Numbered from the stretch's first letter, positions 10,101-17,908 are shown. The stretch is DNA of 64,000 nucleotides from Draconibacterium halophilum (GCF_010448835.1 NZ_CP048409.1:62001-126000), one strand, 5' to 3'. Numbers and translations: made by a program. Notes: generated by a model from the letters alone, not told the origin.

Positions 10101-12574
10101 CCCGCCTCATAATAGAGCGTATCGGTGTAAATACTATCTCTGTAGGTTAAAATATCAAGCGAGTGCCATACAAAAGCCGGTTCGTTTTCACAGATTTCTA
10201 TGGTATCGGTAATAACAACCGGGCGAAGTATGCGAACATCAAGATTAACAATGGAGTCGCAACCAAACTGGTTCTGCAATACATCGGTATAAATACTATC
10301 GGTATACGAGTCTACCTGATGAACCGGATTTACTCCCCATGCAAAAACAGGTTCGCCTTCACAAATGGTTGTATCGATGTTCACCGTATCCGGATATTGA
10401 ACCTCAACATTGAGGAACAATACGGAATCGCAGCCCCATTGGTTTATCAGCGTATCGGTGTAAGTACTATCCCATCCGGCATAAAACTCTTTATCGGTAC
10501 TCCACGGGTACCAAAGATCGGCATAACAAACCATTGTATCGAGTTCGGTTTCCGATTTTGGAAGTATATGAACTTCGAGGTAAACCAGCGAATCGCAACC
10601 CAAACTATTTTGAAGTGTGGCCTCGTAGGTACTGTCAAAAGCGGTTTGAACAATTACGGTATCGTTCCATGCATAGGGTTCTGTATCCTGACAAAGCGTA
10701 TCGAAAACGAATGTTGTATCCGGCGGATTAATAGTAACATTATAAGTTAGCAGCGAATCGCAACCAAAGCTGTTTACCATTGTATCAAGATAAACTTCGC
10801 TGTAATCGGTTTGTATCCAACGGTTGTTCCACTGGAACTCATCAGCACCCGAACAAAGTTCTGCATACAACAGGGTATCGGTTACAGGCTGCGAGAATAC
10901 ATTAATGGTAACCAACAAAGAATCACAACCCGAGTCAACGTAGCGAACCGTATCGAGGTAAATGCTGTCGCGATCGGGTAAAATAGTAATGTTGCCATAT
11001 GGCTGGTAGGGTGCATCGTTCTCGCAAACGTATATTATTGTATCGTAGGTTTCCGGGAACAATACATCAACTTCTAAAGTAAGTAACGAGTCGCAACCAT
11101 ACTGATTTGCCCCAAACAAGGTATCGAGGTAAATCCTGTCAGCGTCGCTCGTTATGGTTAGGTTATTCCAGGTAAACGCAGGTTCTCCGAAACATACTTC
11201 CATAAAATTGGTACTGGAAGTTGGCGGATATACATTCACTACAATCGAATCTGAAGCTTTGCATAAAGCTTCATCAGTAATGGTGTAGGTAAATACATAA
11301 CGTCCTGCGGGTGCTCCGGCAAAAGTAGTAACGCTATCGTTAACCGCACTCAGGAATACCGATCCGTTGCCGGTCCATTCGTGGGTAAGCTCCCCTGTTC
11401 CGCCCACCGGATTTCCGTGTAAGATTACCACGTCGCCTTCACATAAAATGGTATCATCGGCAGTTATATCTACCAACAAGATCTCGGGCTCGGGAAGTAC
11501 TACCGTATCAAAAGTTGTACAGCCGTTTTCGTCGGTAACGGTCAGGTAATAGGTATCGGCAGGCAGGTTGTATATGGAGTCGCCCGCGTAGCTCGCCCCC
11601 AGTTCGCTGGTCCAGGAGAACGACAGTATGCCGGTGCCACCACTTGCCGATGCCGCAATAGCTCCGTCGGAATAGCCGTAACAACTGACCTGAATTACAT
11701 TTTCGATAGTGTCTACCAGTTCCGGAGGATTAACAATCTCCACTGAATCGATATCGTAACAATCATTGGCATCGGTAACGGTCAGGTAATACCAACCGGC
11801 ACCAAGGCCTGTAATACTGTCCGAATCAGCAGAAGTATATCCATCGGGGCCGGTCCATGCAAAATCAAACGGAGGCGCTCCCCCCAGCATGTTTACCCTT
11901 ATTATTGCATCCTGGTCGTTATAACAAAGCAGAGGTTCTACGTCAAATTCAATTTCAGGTTTGCTAAAGCGGTACGTTACTGAATCCACTGCAGGAATAC
12001 AGGTCCCGTTGTCGGCCAAACCTTCGGCGGTAAGGAAGAGCGTTACTTCACCAACCACACTATCGTTGGAGCCAAAGCTATAGGTAGGATGCAGGTTGTA
12101 TTCATCGCTGAACGTTCCGTCGCCGGTGCTTGCCCAGTACAATACGCTGTGGTTCCAGGCGGTATCGCCCTGCACCACAAAGTCATTAAGGTCACACAGT
12201 ACGATGTCTTCGCTTACCCGTACCTCCGGAAGCGGGAATACCCGCACCTTTCCCTGTTCTACGGTATCACAACCGTGTTCAGTAGTTACATAAACAAGCA
12301 GATCATAATCGCCTTCGGCATCCCACAAATGGGTAATTTCATTTCCCCAGGTGGTATCATTACCTGCCACCTCTTCAAAATCAACGCCGGGTACTGCAAA
12401 GGTATCAACCAACTGGTGGTCGATAATATGCCAGTCGTACAAATAGAGTTTTTCACCATCGCGACGATAAGTTCGTTCGGCGCCTACACATACTGAATCG
12501 ACGACATAGGTTTCCTGGGCGAGCAGATTTGTCGCCATCATCAGGAAGAATACTATGTACATCAATTTTTTCAT
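4199..12574 (-). CDS. Giant C: SprB-type surface protein with T9SS type-B sorting domain
   Basis: A 2791-residue secreted protein. Signal peptide 1-20 (MKKLMYIVFFLMMATNLLAQ). The N-terminal module (about 20-115) has W-x-I and GCDTVE motifs shared with the 240- and 413-aa neighbours. SprB-like repeats (CYG..DG.I....GG) lie near 212-362 and 1115-1265. Eleven two-cysteine repeats of about 55 residues (C...GCDSL) span about 458-1065. Cysteine-rich HYR-like Ig domains cover about 1266-2190, and two cadherin-like/Big_9 domains about 2265-2450. Thrombospondin type-3-like calcium repeats (DxDxDGxxD) occupy 2459-2686. A CHU_C/type-B C-terminal domain (FIPEGFSPNDDG, then LMIFNRNG and VLILNDGKGTVKNGTVMLAY) is at 2686-2791. 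Type-B substrates cross the outer membrane by the T9SS with PorP/SprF partners, and one is encoded in this locus. It is the only product here with a recognisable T9SS domain. Ligand and function are unknown; adhesion or gliding is inference. Confidence 0.93.
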   Translation of the reverse strand: MKKLMYIVFFLMMATNLLAQETYVVDSVCVGAERTYRRDGEKLYLYDWHIIDHQLVDTFAVPGVDFEEVAGNDTTWGNEITHLWDAEGDYDLLVYVTTEHGCDTVEQGKVRVFPLPEVRVSEDIVLCDLNDFVVQGDTAWNHSVLYWASTGDGTFSDEYNLHPTYSFGSNDSVVGEVTLFLTAEGLADNGTCIPAVDSVTYRFSKPEIEFDVEPLLCYNDQDAIIRVNMLGGAPPFDFAWTGPDGYTSADSDSITGLGAGWYYLTVTDANDCYDIDSVEIVNPPELVDTIENVIQVSCYGYSDGAIAASASGGTGILSFSWTSELGASYAGDSIYNLPADTYYLTVTDENGCTTFDTVVLPEPEILLVDITADDTILCEGDVVILHGNPVGGTGELTHEWTGNGSVFLSAVNDSVTTFAGAPAGRYVFTYTITDEALCKASDSIVVNVYPPTSSTNFMEVCFGEPAFTWNNLTITSDADRIYLDTLFGANQYGCDSLLTLEVDVLFPETYDTIIYVCENDAPYQPYGNITILPDRDSIYLDTVRYVDSGCDSLLVTINVFSQPVTDTLLYAELCSGADEFQWNNRWIQTDYSEVYLDTMVNSFGCDSLLTYNVTINPPDTTFVFDTLCQDTEPYAWNDTVIVQTAFDSTYEATLQNSLGCDSLVYLEVHILPKSETELDTMVCYADLWYPWSTDKEFYAGWDSTYTDTLINQWGCDSVLFLNVEVQYPDTVNIDTTICEGEPVFAWGVNPVHQVDSYTDSIYTDVLQNQFGCDSIVNLDVRILRPVVITDTIEICENEPAFVWHSLDILTYRDSIYTDTLYYEAGCDSLRLELTLISHPISDTIIDTILCEGSPEFAWNTHTVSTFMDSTYLDTLPNMYGCDSTITLNVEIVPAFKDTFPEAICYGEPIADWYGQVISSEKDSVYIHNVPGPAGCDTLLYYEVTILPVTYEDLDTTLCYGLPDFMWNNRLISGTASDFYLDTLVNSYGCDSLLTYTVTILPPDTTLVYDTMCVGDPGYDWNGWTVSTTEEDIYEATLQTAYGCDSVAILYTTLLEGGSTYDTIFACEEYYWEATDETYTTTGDAFHIVGSETACPDTSWLHMVISPPIVIDTLVQHVLCYGDSTGLIELTVSGGMNSYSYEWSNGETTQNISNLTAGIYTVTVTTPVTDTLDCYATMDIVITEPTPVTITEDQIVHVDVMGESTGSIEVTVAGGTPAYTYAWINEASDTVDISEDLFNQPAGDYTLTVTDDNGCIATFTATITEPVPLDKYMAPLTDEICYEELVNYSLPQNLSEYLALDTSAEAYSLDCDLDTSTFDAEIVSISNDVYCYEEVRRYSIVTICGDTLSATHRIIVDDREAPEIYCPPDFSVSNGIIPAAYDSTEFWDEGGSMYDNCGIVSFELIDEQTQDLSDHILVTRTYEVTDYCGNVNQCVHIIKVYSDVAIDLVCSNLPKVYYECSDFRPNYRDTSDFWAAGGRYYSSVPIDTFFYTDKVDGVYCPTINRTYTLRNVAGQTVTCTQTFEVLDDVAPTLILPDKHIYCNESWPLYSDYVDVLQFRNSHGNDAFDNCGNRSIRSVALFSVNVTGTCPTVQERVYRITDQCGNFSFETELVYINDTIPPDVTNFPYELTVSCDVPEPYTDASLYANDDCEDVEIIHEKDSLGGIDEPGVVYRFYTFSDGCNDVPVVQKITVVLDEVAEFDGLSPLCQFTPSPELPDTSKNGITGHWEIDSIPTGVVGTFTYIFYPDSGQCAGPADIVVEILPAIELTQTHLDQGYNPNPVGSIDLDIAGGSGSYTINWNFPNGYSANSEDITNLYAGDYWVEVSDEIGCYDSLSVTLLAYEPEFSCPPDTLIECPDITQYPGTNDINEFIAMGGYYDPISIFRNLDYFDVVDTTEYCLTIERTYVVEDIYGRRDSCTQTIDFYDLVPPVIVAPDGDTAECLSTIVPTIETFADFLAMTGTDAYDPNCTIDPSTFTVRDTAIVLQPGRSQVIYYFSIEDFCGNIGRDTTYYLITDDEAPEVWCADITVYLDENGQYHLTIQDSMTMVDSMYDNCTAPEDMRVEIEIDLITCEDVESGAQARITVYDEGGLSAECTANITVVDNLPPEAICQDITIYLDETGVAYITPPDIDNGSFDNCELDSIWISRDRFDCFDVGENEVELYAVDVYGLRDTCIGIVTVIDPVDPYIVCRPLQTIQLDEYGKFDLSWDFVTDSVSDECGIDTVLLDDYELDCDNIGFTIITVTAYDVNGNSSTCEAEFEVFGNIPPNVQNDTAVTAVNVAVEIPVTNNDYDLKTNINLESLGVLIGPSNGSVVVDNETGIVTYTPNLNYEGPDVFRYTICDDGIPCEPECGEAIVFITVRPVNEPPVAVDDYYEVPCGELFGDVTLNDSDPDGDQIFVNPIPVTPPDSGALTLFDNGNFEYIPFDGFFGTDSFQYVICDNGIPSLCDTAWVYITRVPDNDCDGVADAIDIDDDNDGIRDNIENGGFWPEDQMGLIDSDNDGIPDYMDIDSDNDGIPDNIEGQGENNYVPPSGIDANGDGWDDVYDVTIGGVITFDEQLTDTDGDSMPDYLDIDSDNDGVFDMIEGHDADHNGIADVIRWYSDEDQDGLDDAYDTYSGWADYGNELGSNAPLQDFDDDGTRDWRDTNDEDDEYQTVNEDLNGNGDYSDDDLDLDGYPEYLDTELNCELFIPEGFSPNDDGVHDFFQILCIQKYPNNKLMIFNRNGVKLWEKEHYGILDVWGTYHDAWWWGTSENVLTIGRSGGLPAGNYIYVLILNDGKGTVKNGTVMLAY
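9400..11215 (-). repeat. Eleven tandem ~55-residue C...GCDS repeats inside giant C
   Basis: The encoded units begin at a CxGEPxFxWN-like element and end in YxDTLxNxxGCDSLLxLxVxI. Two cysteines per unit are invariant across 11 copies, followed by a decayed twelfth (CEEYYWEA). Copies diverge strongly in DNA, so this is an old expansion. Boundaries are approximate. Confidence 0.85.
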
Positions 12575-12588
12575 TTTCTATTTTTATC

Positions 12589-12700
12589 TCGGTGGTTCTC
12601 CGTGGTTTAAATTTTTTAACCGCAGAGAGCACAGAGCAGTCGCAGAGGGCCGCAGAGTTTTTTCTGTGTTCTTTGCGTATCCTTTGCGATCTTTGCGTTT
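12589..12700. repeat. CACAGAG-type repeat array, left of the GxxExxY gene
   Basis: Contains GGTGGTTCTCCGTGG, then GCAGAGAGCACAGAG, GTCGCAGAGGGCCGCAGAG and the inverted CTGTGTTCTTTGCG. Units face outward from an AT-rich centre (TTTAAATTTTTTAA), so it could form a long imperfect hairpin. The same family lies on the other side of the GxxExxY gene (13101-13193) and at 14221-14308. Confidence 0.75.
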
Positions 12701-12707
12701 AAATCTT

Positions 12708-13085
12708 TCATAATTTATTCACTAATCTTCTTATTCCGTCACTCAATCTATAAACATTAAAATTCATTAACAGCCCAAGTTTACACCCCGATAATTTTAA
12801 GTAGGTTAATACCTGCGCTGTATGCACATCATTTAATGCCTCCACTGCTTTTAATTCAACCACAACCTTTCTTTCAACCAATAAATCAATCCGGTATCCC
12901 GCCTCCAGTTTCACTTCCTTATAAACTACCGGCAAAGGTTTCTGTCGTTCCACTAACAAACCAGCTGCTTTTATTTCATAGAACAGACATTCCTCGTAGG
13001 CACTTTCCAGCAAGCCCGGACCAAGTGCCTTATGCACCTCTATGGCACAGCCTATTATTTTTCCCGATATGTCGTTCTCTTTCAT
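12708..13085 (-). CDS. GxxExxY family protein (PD-(D/E)xK-like)
   Basis: A 125-residue full-length member of the GxxExxY family (PF13366). The family motif is at 24-30 (GLLESAY). A PD-(D/E)xK-like set follows: D67 in YRIDLLV, and E77 and K79 in VVELKA. The family is uncharacterised; a nuclease-like fold has been proposed from sequence. It is cytoplasmic, with no signal peptide. It sits between two secreted-protein genes on the same strand but has no obvious link to them. It is bracketed by CACAGAG arrays, which suggests a repeat-borne insertion into the locus (inference). The ATG at 13085 gives the standard N-terminus. Confidence 0.88.
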   Translation of the reverse strand: MKENDISGKIIGCAIEVHKALGPGLLESAYEECLFYEIKAAGLLVERQKPLPVVYKEVKLEAGYRIDLLVERKVVVELKAVEALNDVHTAQVLTYLKLSGCKLGLLMNFNVYRLSDGIRRLVNKL

Positions 13086-13100
13086 TTTTCTAATTTTTTA

Positions 13101-13193
13101 TCTGTGCTTCTCTGTGCCTTCTTTGTGTTCTCTGTGGTTTATTTTCTTTTTAAACACAGAGTTCACGGAGTTTTCACAGAGCGCCGCGGAGCA
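13101..13193. repeat. CACAGAG-type repeat array, right of the GxxExxY gene
   Basis: Left arm CTGTGCTTCTCTGTGCC plus TTCTCTGTGG, an AT-rich centre, and right arm CACAGAGTTCACGGAG plus CACAGAGCGCCGCGG. The arms are inverted, as in the array on the other side of the GxxExxY gene. Confidence 0.75.
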
Positions 13194-13232
13194 CTATTTC
13201 ATTTCGAATTTACAATTATACTTTTCCATTCA

Positions 13233-13955
13233 CTAATCATCTTTTAGGTAGATTGGTTGTTTAGCCGGTTTCGGATAGATCACAATACCCGTATTCGGTC
13301 GTTCATCGCCTGTAAACTCATATGCTTTACAATTGTCTTCCACCTTAATTACCCAGAAAGTTGTTTCGCCCACGGGCAATGGATCGGTTACAGGTATAAC
13401 CAGTTCCGGATCTTCAACATCTCCATTCACATTCACTACACTTGGTGTGAGCTGGTCGCCAATGGTGTAATATACATCATAAGGACCGCGACCAGTAAAC
13501 CTGATATATACATTGGTAGCCTCTCCAATACAAACCGAGTCGGCATACAACGTCATATCAAGCGTCGATTCAATCACCTCCATTACATACATTTCAACAT
13601 TGTCGGTACAATCTTCTTCGTCCCAAACATGGATACGCACATAATATTTCCCAACAGGAAGATTAGCTACCTGAACTGTTTTTCCTACACCACTCGCATA
13701 CATTCCATCCACAAAATACATATCAGAATCGAGTGTTGTATTCGGATCAAGCACATCTACCGGATCATCAGAGGCATTGTAAATACCCCAAACAAAACGG
13801 GTCTCGTGGATGTATTCGCGACTGTCAACCGAAAAGGTCATTGTATCACACTCCTCAATGGTAATAGGCGTCTGTGCCGCAGCATTAGCCACAGCCAGCA
13901 CCGCCAGCAGTATTGCCAGGGTAAGGTGGATGATATGTTTTTTCAGTCGGTACAT
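13233..13955 (-). CDS. Secreted Ig-like protein, 240 aa, of the giant-adhesin locus
   Basis: Not a named family that I recognise. The signal peptide is about residues 1-28 (hydrophobic LTLAILLAVLAVANAAAQ). An N-terminal beta module follows (about 35-125), with FVWGIY, GKYYVRIHVWDEEDCTDNVEMY and MEVIES. It matches the 413-aa neighbour (IHWFVV ... DDCTDNIEVY) and the start of giant C (YDWHII ... GCDTVE). A second Ig-like segment (about 130-220) has VCIGEATNVYIRFTG and ends in a YPKPAKQPIYLKDD tail, a loose match to the TPRP tails of giants A and B. There is no T9SS C-terminal domain, so the export route past the periplasm is unknown. It is likely a component of the surface structure. The role is inference; secretion is well supported. 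Confidence 0.8.
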   Translation of the reverse strand: MYRLKKHIIHLTLAILLAVLAVANAAAQTPITIEECDTMTFSVDSREYIHETRFVWGIYNASDDPVDVLDPNTTLDSDMYFVDGMYASGVGKTVQVANLPVGKYYVRIHVWDEEDCTDNVEMYVMEVIESTLDMTLYADSVCIGEATNVYIRFTGRGPYDVYYTIGDQLTPSVVNVNGDVEDPELVIPVTDPLPVGETTFWVIKVEDNCKAYEFTGDERPNTGIVIYPKPAKQPIYLKDD

Positions 13956-14005
13956 GTTATTTAGCTGCGAGCTGCGCGTTTTTTATGCTCACGCAAAGGC
14001 GCCAA

Positions 14006-14025
14006 CCTGCCTGTCGGCAGACAGG
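14006..14025. repeat. Palindromic repeat CCTGCCTGTCGGCAGACAGG
   Basis: A stem CCTGTC/GACAGG with a four-base loop. It sits inside a CGCAAAGGCGCC...GACGCTAAG repeat context, a known style of Bacteroidota intergenic palindrome. Confidence 0.6.
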
Positions 14026-14220
14026 GACGCTAAGCATTCTGCAATCTAAAATCGTTAATCATCATTCGATATTCATTCTCGCATTCCAATACTCTAATAT
14101 TCTAATCTTCCTATACTCCAATATTCCACCATTCCAACACTGGCGTTTTCCTCCTGCAAGCGAACAACTTCCGTGCAGTTCGTACGGAATGCCTTGGTTG
14201 GATTTAGTGCATTAACCGCT

Positions 14221-14308
14221 GCGTTCTCTGTGGCTTCTCTGTGTTCTTTGTGGTTTATTCTTTCTTTTACCACAGAGCTCACAGAGTGCACACAGAGGTT
14301 CACAGAGG
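14221..14308. repeat. CACAGAG-type repeat array without a gene insert
   Basis: TTCTCTGTGG and CTTCTCTGTGTTCTTTGTGG lead to an AT-rich centre, then CCACAGAGCTCACAGAG, CACACAGAGG and TTCACAGAGG. It is an inverted two-arm array of the same family as the two that flank the GxxExxY gene. Confidence 0.75.
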
Positions 14309-14414
14309 ATTTTTTAATAAGCGTGACAAGCCCGTTGACCGGAGCAAACCGAGTTGCCGGTGCACGGCCACGAGGCCCGTCGCGCATATTTAGCAATAGC
14401 TGGCCGCCGGTACT

Positions 14415-14498
14415 TGCCATTCCGAACGCAGTGAGGAATCTGTTGCTTTTCTGCTCTGCAGATACAGATTTCTCCATCGTTCCTCCGTCGAAATGACA
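14415..14498. repeat. GTCATTCCGA...TCGAAATGACA hairpin repeat, copy 1
   Basis: Ends CATTCCGAACGCAGTGAGG and CGAAATGACA are inverted and enclose GAATCTGTT and ATACAGATTTCTC arms. Related copies are at 14705, 18131 (half), 18697 and 59112. Confidence 0.7.
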
Positions 14499-14704
14499 GC
14501 AGAACTGGTCAACCCTAAAAGGATTTACCTTTTCTCCAGGCGGTGCATTGCCTTTGCTGATGTTGTGTAGATTATGCTTCACATTTCATCATATTTTTAT
14601 GTTTTATTTAGTTGCAAGTCTCAAGCTTCAAGTTGCAAGTCGTAAAACTTTGCGAACTGTTTACTGAGACTGTAAACTTTTTCTTTGCGACTCTTCAGAT
14701 CGTT

Positions 14705-14788
14705 TGTCATTCCGAACAAAGTGAGGAATCTGTTATTCCTTTACTTCGCTGTTACAGATCTCTCAGTCGTGCCTCCTTCGAGATGACA
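14705..14788. repeat. GTCATTCCGA...TCGAGATGACA hairpin repeat, copy 2
   Basis: GTCATTCCGAACAAAGTGAG opens the element and TTCGAGATGACA closes it, with inner GAATCTGTTA and TTACAGATCTCTC arms. Confidence 0.7.
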
Positions 14789-15270
14789 GAAAAACTGTAA
14801 TGACAAGCGCATTTCTGAAACGCCGTTTTATTTCGTATGCCCTAACGGGCTTCTCTCCATAGTGCTCCGTCCATTGACGGATAGATCGTTTTAATCGTTA
14901 ATCCTGCGCTACCCCTAATCCGTCAGTTGACGGAGAAGACCAACGCATTTCTTCATCATCTTTTTTCATTAATTCCCGATGCAACGACCGGAACTAGCTC
15001 CACTTACAATTTTTAGCTCACCGCTAATCGCGGCTCCCAAAAACAGCGTGTCACTGAGCAATAATCATTTTCTAATTTCTTCTTCATAACCTGTTCGCTT
15101 CGAGTTACGAGTCGCAAACCACTAGTTCTTTTGCTAAAAACTATCAACTGCGACTAAAACTGTTCACTTTCTTCTCTCCATATTGCCCAGGGCGAAGAGC
15201 AAAGGGCAAATGCCCCATGCTCCTTGCACACTGCGCTATATCTTAGGTTATGAAAAAGCAAAGTTCATAA

Positions 15271-16512
15271 CTAGTTATCTCCGAAGTTTGGATCATTCGG
15301 ATCACCCGTATTGAGTTCGAATGGCAACGTTGGAGTACCTGTAGCAGACTCGACCTGAGGTCTTGGAGTTAGATCGTAATTTGCCCAATCATTCTCAAAA
15401 CCATCAACAATACAATCTGCATAGTGCAAGTCACCTAAACTAGCATTAGCATATTCATCACCAGCTGCAGCAGTAGGATCTTCCATAATACCATCAACAG
15501 CAATATTCAATGTCTGCGTTAGAGCTTCAGCATTTTCATTAGCTGTTCCGTGATCAATCCTTGCTCTTACAATAATACATTGTCCTGCTGTATCAACAGC
15601 TGTAACACCTCCTTGTGGAAGGACAGGGGTTGTACTAGCTGTTCCATTAGTAACTGAATTCCAATTTACATCTGCGACTGCATCTGCAGGATAAGCCCAC
15701 TCAACTGTAATAGCATCACCTACACCACCAGAATACGTCCAATTAAAAGTAGGTTGCCATGAATCTCTCCAGTTTGCAGCAGTCACAGTAAAGAATACCC
15801 AGTTCTCACCATAATCAACGGTTAATGTTCCTTCTCCAGGATCATTTGCAGCTACGTCATCATATATTGCACTCTCAATTGGCGAAACACATTCTTCGTA
15901 GTTTGCAGTATCTCCGATCAAAGCACCCGCATCAGTTATAGCAGCTAAATCAAGTGTAAAACTGTGTTTTGGTTTGATTCGGTACACCTCAATATTGTCA
16001 GTACAATCATCAACATCAACAACATAGGCAACCAACAAAACGACATCCGTATTTCCATCAAAATATTGCCATGTTATATCAATATTATCAGTAGTCTGAC
16101 TTGGCACGTTATATACACCTGTTGTTGGATTGACACTCGATATAAAAAGTCCATTCCCATCACCGGGATCAACCTGTCCTGACATCCCCGTAATATCATT
16201 GTTTGGAGCAATAATGTTTGTAACATTAGCAACTACAAACCAATGAATCTGATCATCTCCATCAGCATCACTCGTTGTAACCGAGTATGTATATTCAATA
16301 CCAGCCTGAGGCTCCAATTCAGTAAATGAATCCAAACAGCTCAGTGGTAATACCGGGGCACAATCCGGAGAACCAGACAAATATTTAACATAGTCAGCGG
16401 GAAGTCCATCAGCAATTTCCTCTGTGAATGTTGCATCGTTTTGCCCAAATGCATTAGTCCCGGCTAAAATAGCCGCGATAAAAAACGTTAGAAATAAAAT
16501 TTGCTTTTTCAT
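15271..16512 (-). CDS. Secreted Ig-like protein, 413 aa, of the giant-adhesin locus
   Basis: The signal peptide is residues 1-24 (MKKQILFLTFFIAAILAGTNAFGQ). The mature protein starts with an acidic region. A beta module follows with IHWFVVANVTN, then VVLLVAYVVDVDDCTDNIEVY (about 75-175), shared with the 240-aa neighbour and giant C. A second beta-rich half (about 180-375) has paired cysteines (YEECVSP, QCIIVRARI, YADCIVDG) but no named domain that I recognise. The C-terminus carries LTPRPQV about 35 residues before the end, matching the ITPRPE tails of giants A and B, then an acidic PNDPNFGDN end. There is no T9SS CTD. It lies immediately downstream of giant B in transcription order but 2.5 kb away. 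A structural partner of the giants is inference. Confidence 0.8.
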   Translation of the reverse strand: MKKQILFLTFFIAAILAGTNAFGQNDATFTEEIADGLPADYVKYLSGSPDCAPVLPLSCLDSFTELEPQAGIEYTYSVTTSDADGDDQIHWFVVANVTNIIAPNNDITGMSGQVDPGDGNGLFISSVNPTTGVYNVPSQTTDNIDITWQYFDGNTDVVLLVAYVVDVDDCTDNIEVYRIKPKHSFTLDLAAITDAGALIGDTANYEECVSPIESAIYDDVAANDPGEGTLTVDYGENWVFFTVTAANWRDSWQPTFNWTYSGGVGDAITVEWAYPADAVADVNWNSVTNGTASTTPVLPQGGVTAVDTAGQCIIVRARIDHGTANENAEALTQTLNIAVDGIMEDPTAAAGDEYANASLGDLHYADCIVDGFENDWANYDLTPRPQVESATGTPTLPFELNTGDPNDPNFGDN

Positions 16513-16856
16513 AATTTAAAATTTTAAAGTTTGTTGTTCTTTAAAATTCTGATTGGATTATTTGCTATGGGCCAATATACCCCCTCCCCGTCAGCTGACG
16601 GGACTCCCCCTCACGAGGGGAGAATGTGGCCGGTGGCTAAGAGGAAGGTTTCCATACCTTCTTATTCACCCGGCAAATTCTCTTTTCAGTATTTCTCAGA
16701 ACGTTTCATTTTTGTTTGTTGACCCCCTTGTCCTTCGGACATTCCTCCGTCAGCTGACGGAAGGAAAAAGAAGAAAAAAGAAGTCGGATTGACATTTTGG
16801 TTTTTGGTTTACTGTCAATCAGTTTTTACTTAATCAATTTTCAAGTTATACCCTCT

Positions 16857-16900
16857 CACCCTCTCCCGACGCTTCGGTCGGGATCTCCCTCAAGGGAGAA
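16857..16900. repeat. CACCCTCTCCC...AAGGGAGAA repeat, copy 1
   Basis: Contains the palindrome CCCGACGCTTCGGTCGGG between CCCTCT and AAGGGAG arms. It is essentially identical to 17042-17085; a divergent third unit is at 17247-17290. Confidence 0.8.
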
Positions 16901-17041
16901 CAAGCTAACTTGTTCCTGTTGTGGCAACAAGTTTGGCTTTAGGCCAGAAGGTTTGTTCAACATTTCAATTTTACCCTCTTCTGCTTTTCAGAAAAGGTTG
17001 GTTTTCTCACCCTCTTTTTTTGAGAGGTTCAGTTTCATATT

Positions 17042-17085
17042 CACCCTCTCCCGACGCTTCGGTCGGGATCTCCCTCAAGGGAGAA
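17042..17085. repeat. CACCCTCTCCC...AAGGGAGAA repeat, copy 2
   Basis: Same 44-base sequence as copy 1, 185 bases further on. Confidence 0.8.
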
Positions 17086-17246
17086 TTTGCTTTGATGCAA
17101 CGTTTGTTAGACAAACATGGCTTTGAGCACTGAAGGTTGTTTCATCATTTCATTTTGTTCTTCTGCTTTTCAGAAGAAGCTTGGTTTAATTTCCCCTCTT
17201 TTTTTGAGGTTCGTTTAATAGTCACTCTCTTTTGAGAGTTTGTTAT

Positions 17247-17290
17247 CACCCTCTGTCCGTCAAAGCCGGACATCTCCCTGAAGGGAGAAT
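17247..17290. repeat. CACCCTCTG...AAGGGAGAA repeat, divergent copy 3
   Basis: Keeps both ends of the unit but has a different inner palindrome (GTCCGTCAAAGCCGGAC). Confidence 0.65.
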
Positions 17291-17879
17291 TCTCACTACT
17301 GTAGCTTTTGCTTCGAAAAGCTGGGCCTTAGGCCAGAAGGTTTGTTTGCTAAATCAGGGGGGCATGCCTCGTTTGGCAATTCCCCTGATTTCCTATTACA
17401 GATGGCCGGGCCTTGGAGAACGTGATAATCATTTTTTGTATCGCCTAAATACTTGTTGTTGTTGTAGAGAAAATAATTATCACAGTTCTCTTTAGCCAGA
17501 AGCAACCGCCTGTCCCCACGGGGAAATCAGTTAGCTTCATACAGAACCATACTTTCCGCTGCCGCACGATTCTATCGTGTGGCTTAAACCCCACGCGATA
17601 GAATCGCGCGGTAGCTCCGGCAGAAAGATTCAACTCTTTAGTCATGTTTCATAGGCACTTGTTTTATTTTTGTTAGCTACTATCGTACCCCTCTGTCCCT
17701 TTGTTGCTGCCGCACGATTGCATCGCGCGGTAGCGAGGGCATGTTCTTCCATCAGGAAGAATGGGTTTAAATTATTATCACCTGTGCCCATGTTTTCCAC
17801 CTTGGAAATATGGGCGTTATTATTTGTTGTTAAATCAACACAATCCCCACCGGCTCCAGTTTCTCCGCCTTTTAGGCGG

Positions 17880-17908
17880 AGGGGACCGCGTTTACAGCGG
17901 TGTGGTGG
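17880..17908. repeat. ACCGCGTTTACAGCGGTG element, first of three
   Basis: GGGGACCGCGTTTACAGCGG followed by TGTGGTGGT. Near-identical copies are at 18077-18105 and 18597-18626. The first and third follow a short hairpin (CCGCCTTTTAGGCGG here, TCCTCCTTTTTTAGGAGGA there). Confidence 0.75.

Larger units (their letters stand above)
13956..15270. other. Repeat-rich intergenic region, 1.3 kb
   Basis: Separates the 240- and 413-aa genes. It holds a palindrome (14006-14025), ATTCCAATAT-type short repeats (about 14060-14140), a CACAGAG array, two GTCATTCCGA hairpins, AAGTTGCAAGTC-type repeats (14612-14640), CGTCCATTGACGG / CGTCAGTTGACGG palindromes (about 14868 and 14928) and a degenerate CCCAGGGCGAAGAGC repeat near 15186. 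Short open frames across it consist of repeat translations and carry no domain. Confidence 0.7.

Noticed and set aside
13257..13964. 235-codon plus-strand frame
   Set aside because: Full antisense overlap with the well-supported 240-aa secreted protein, and low-quality composition.
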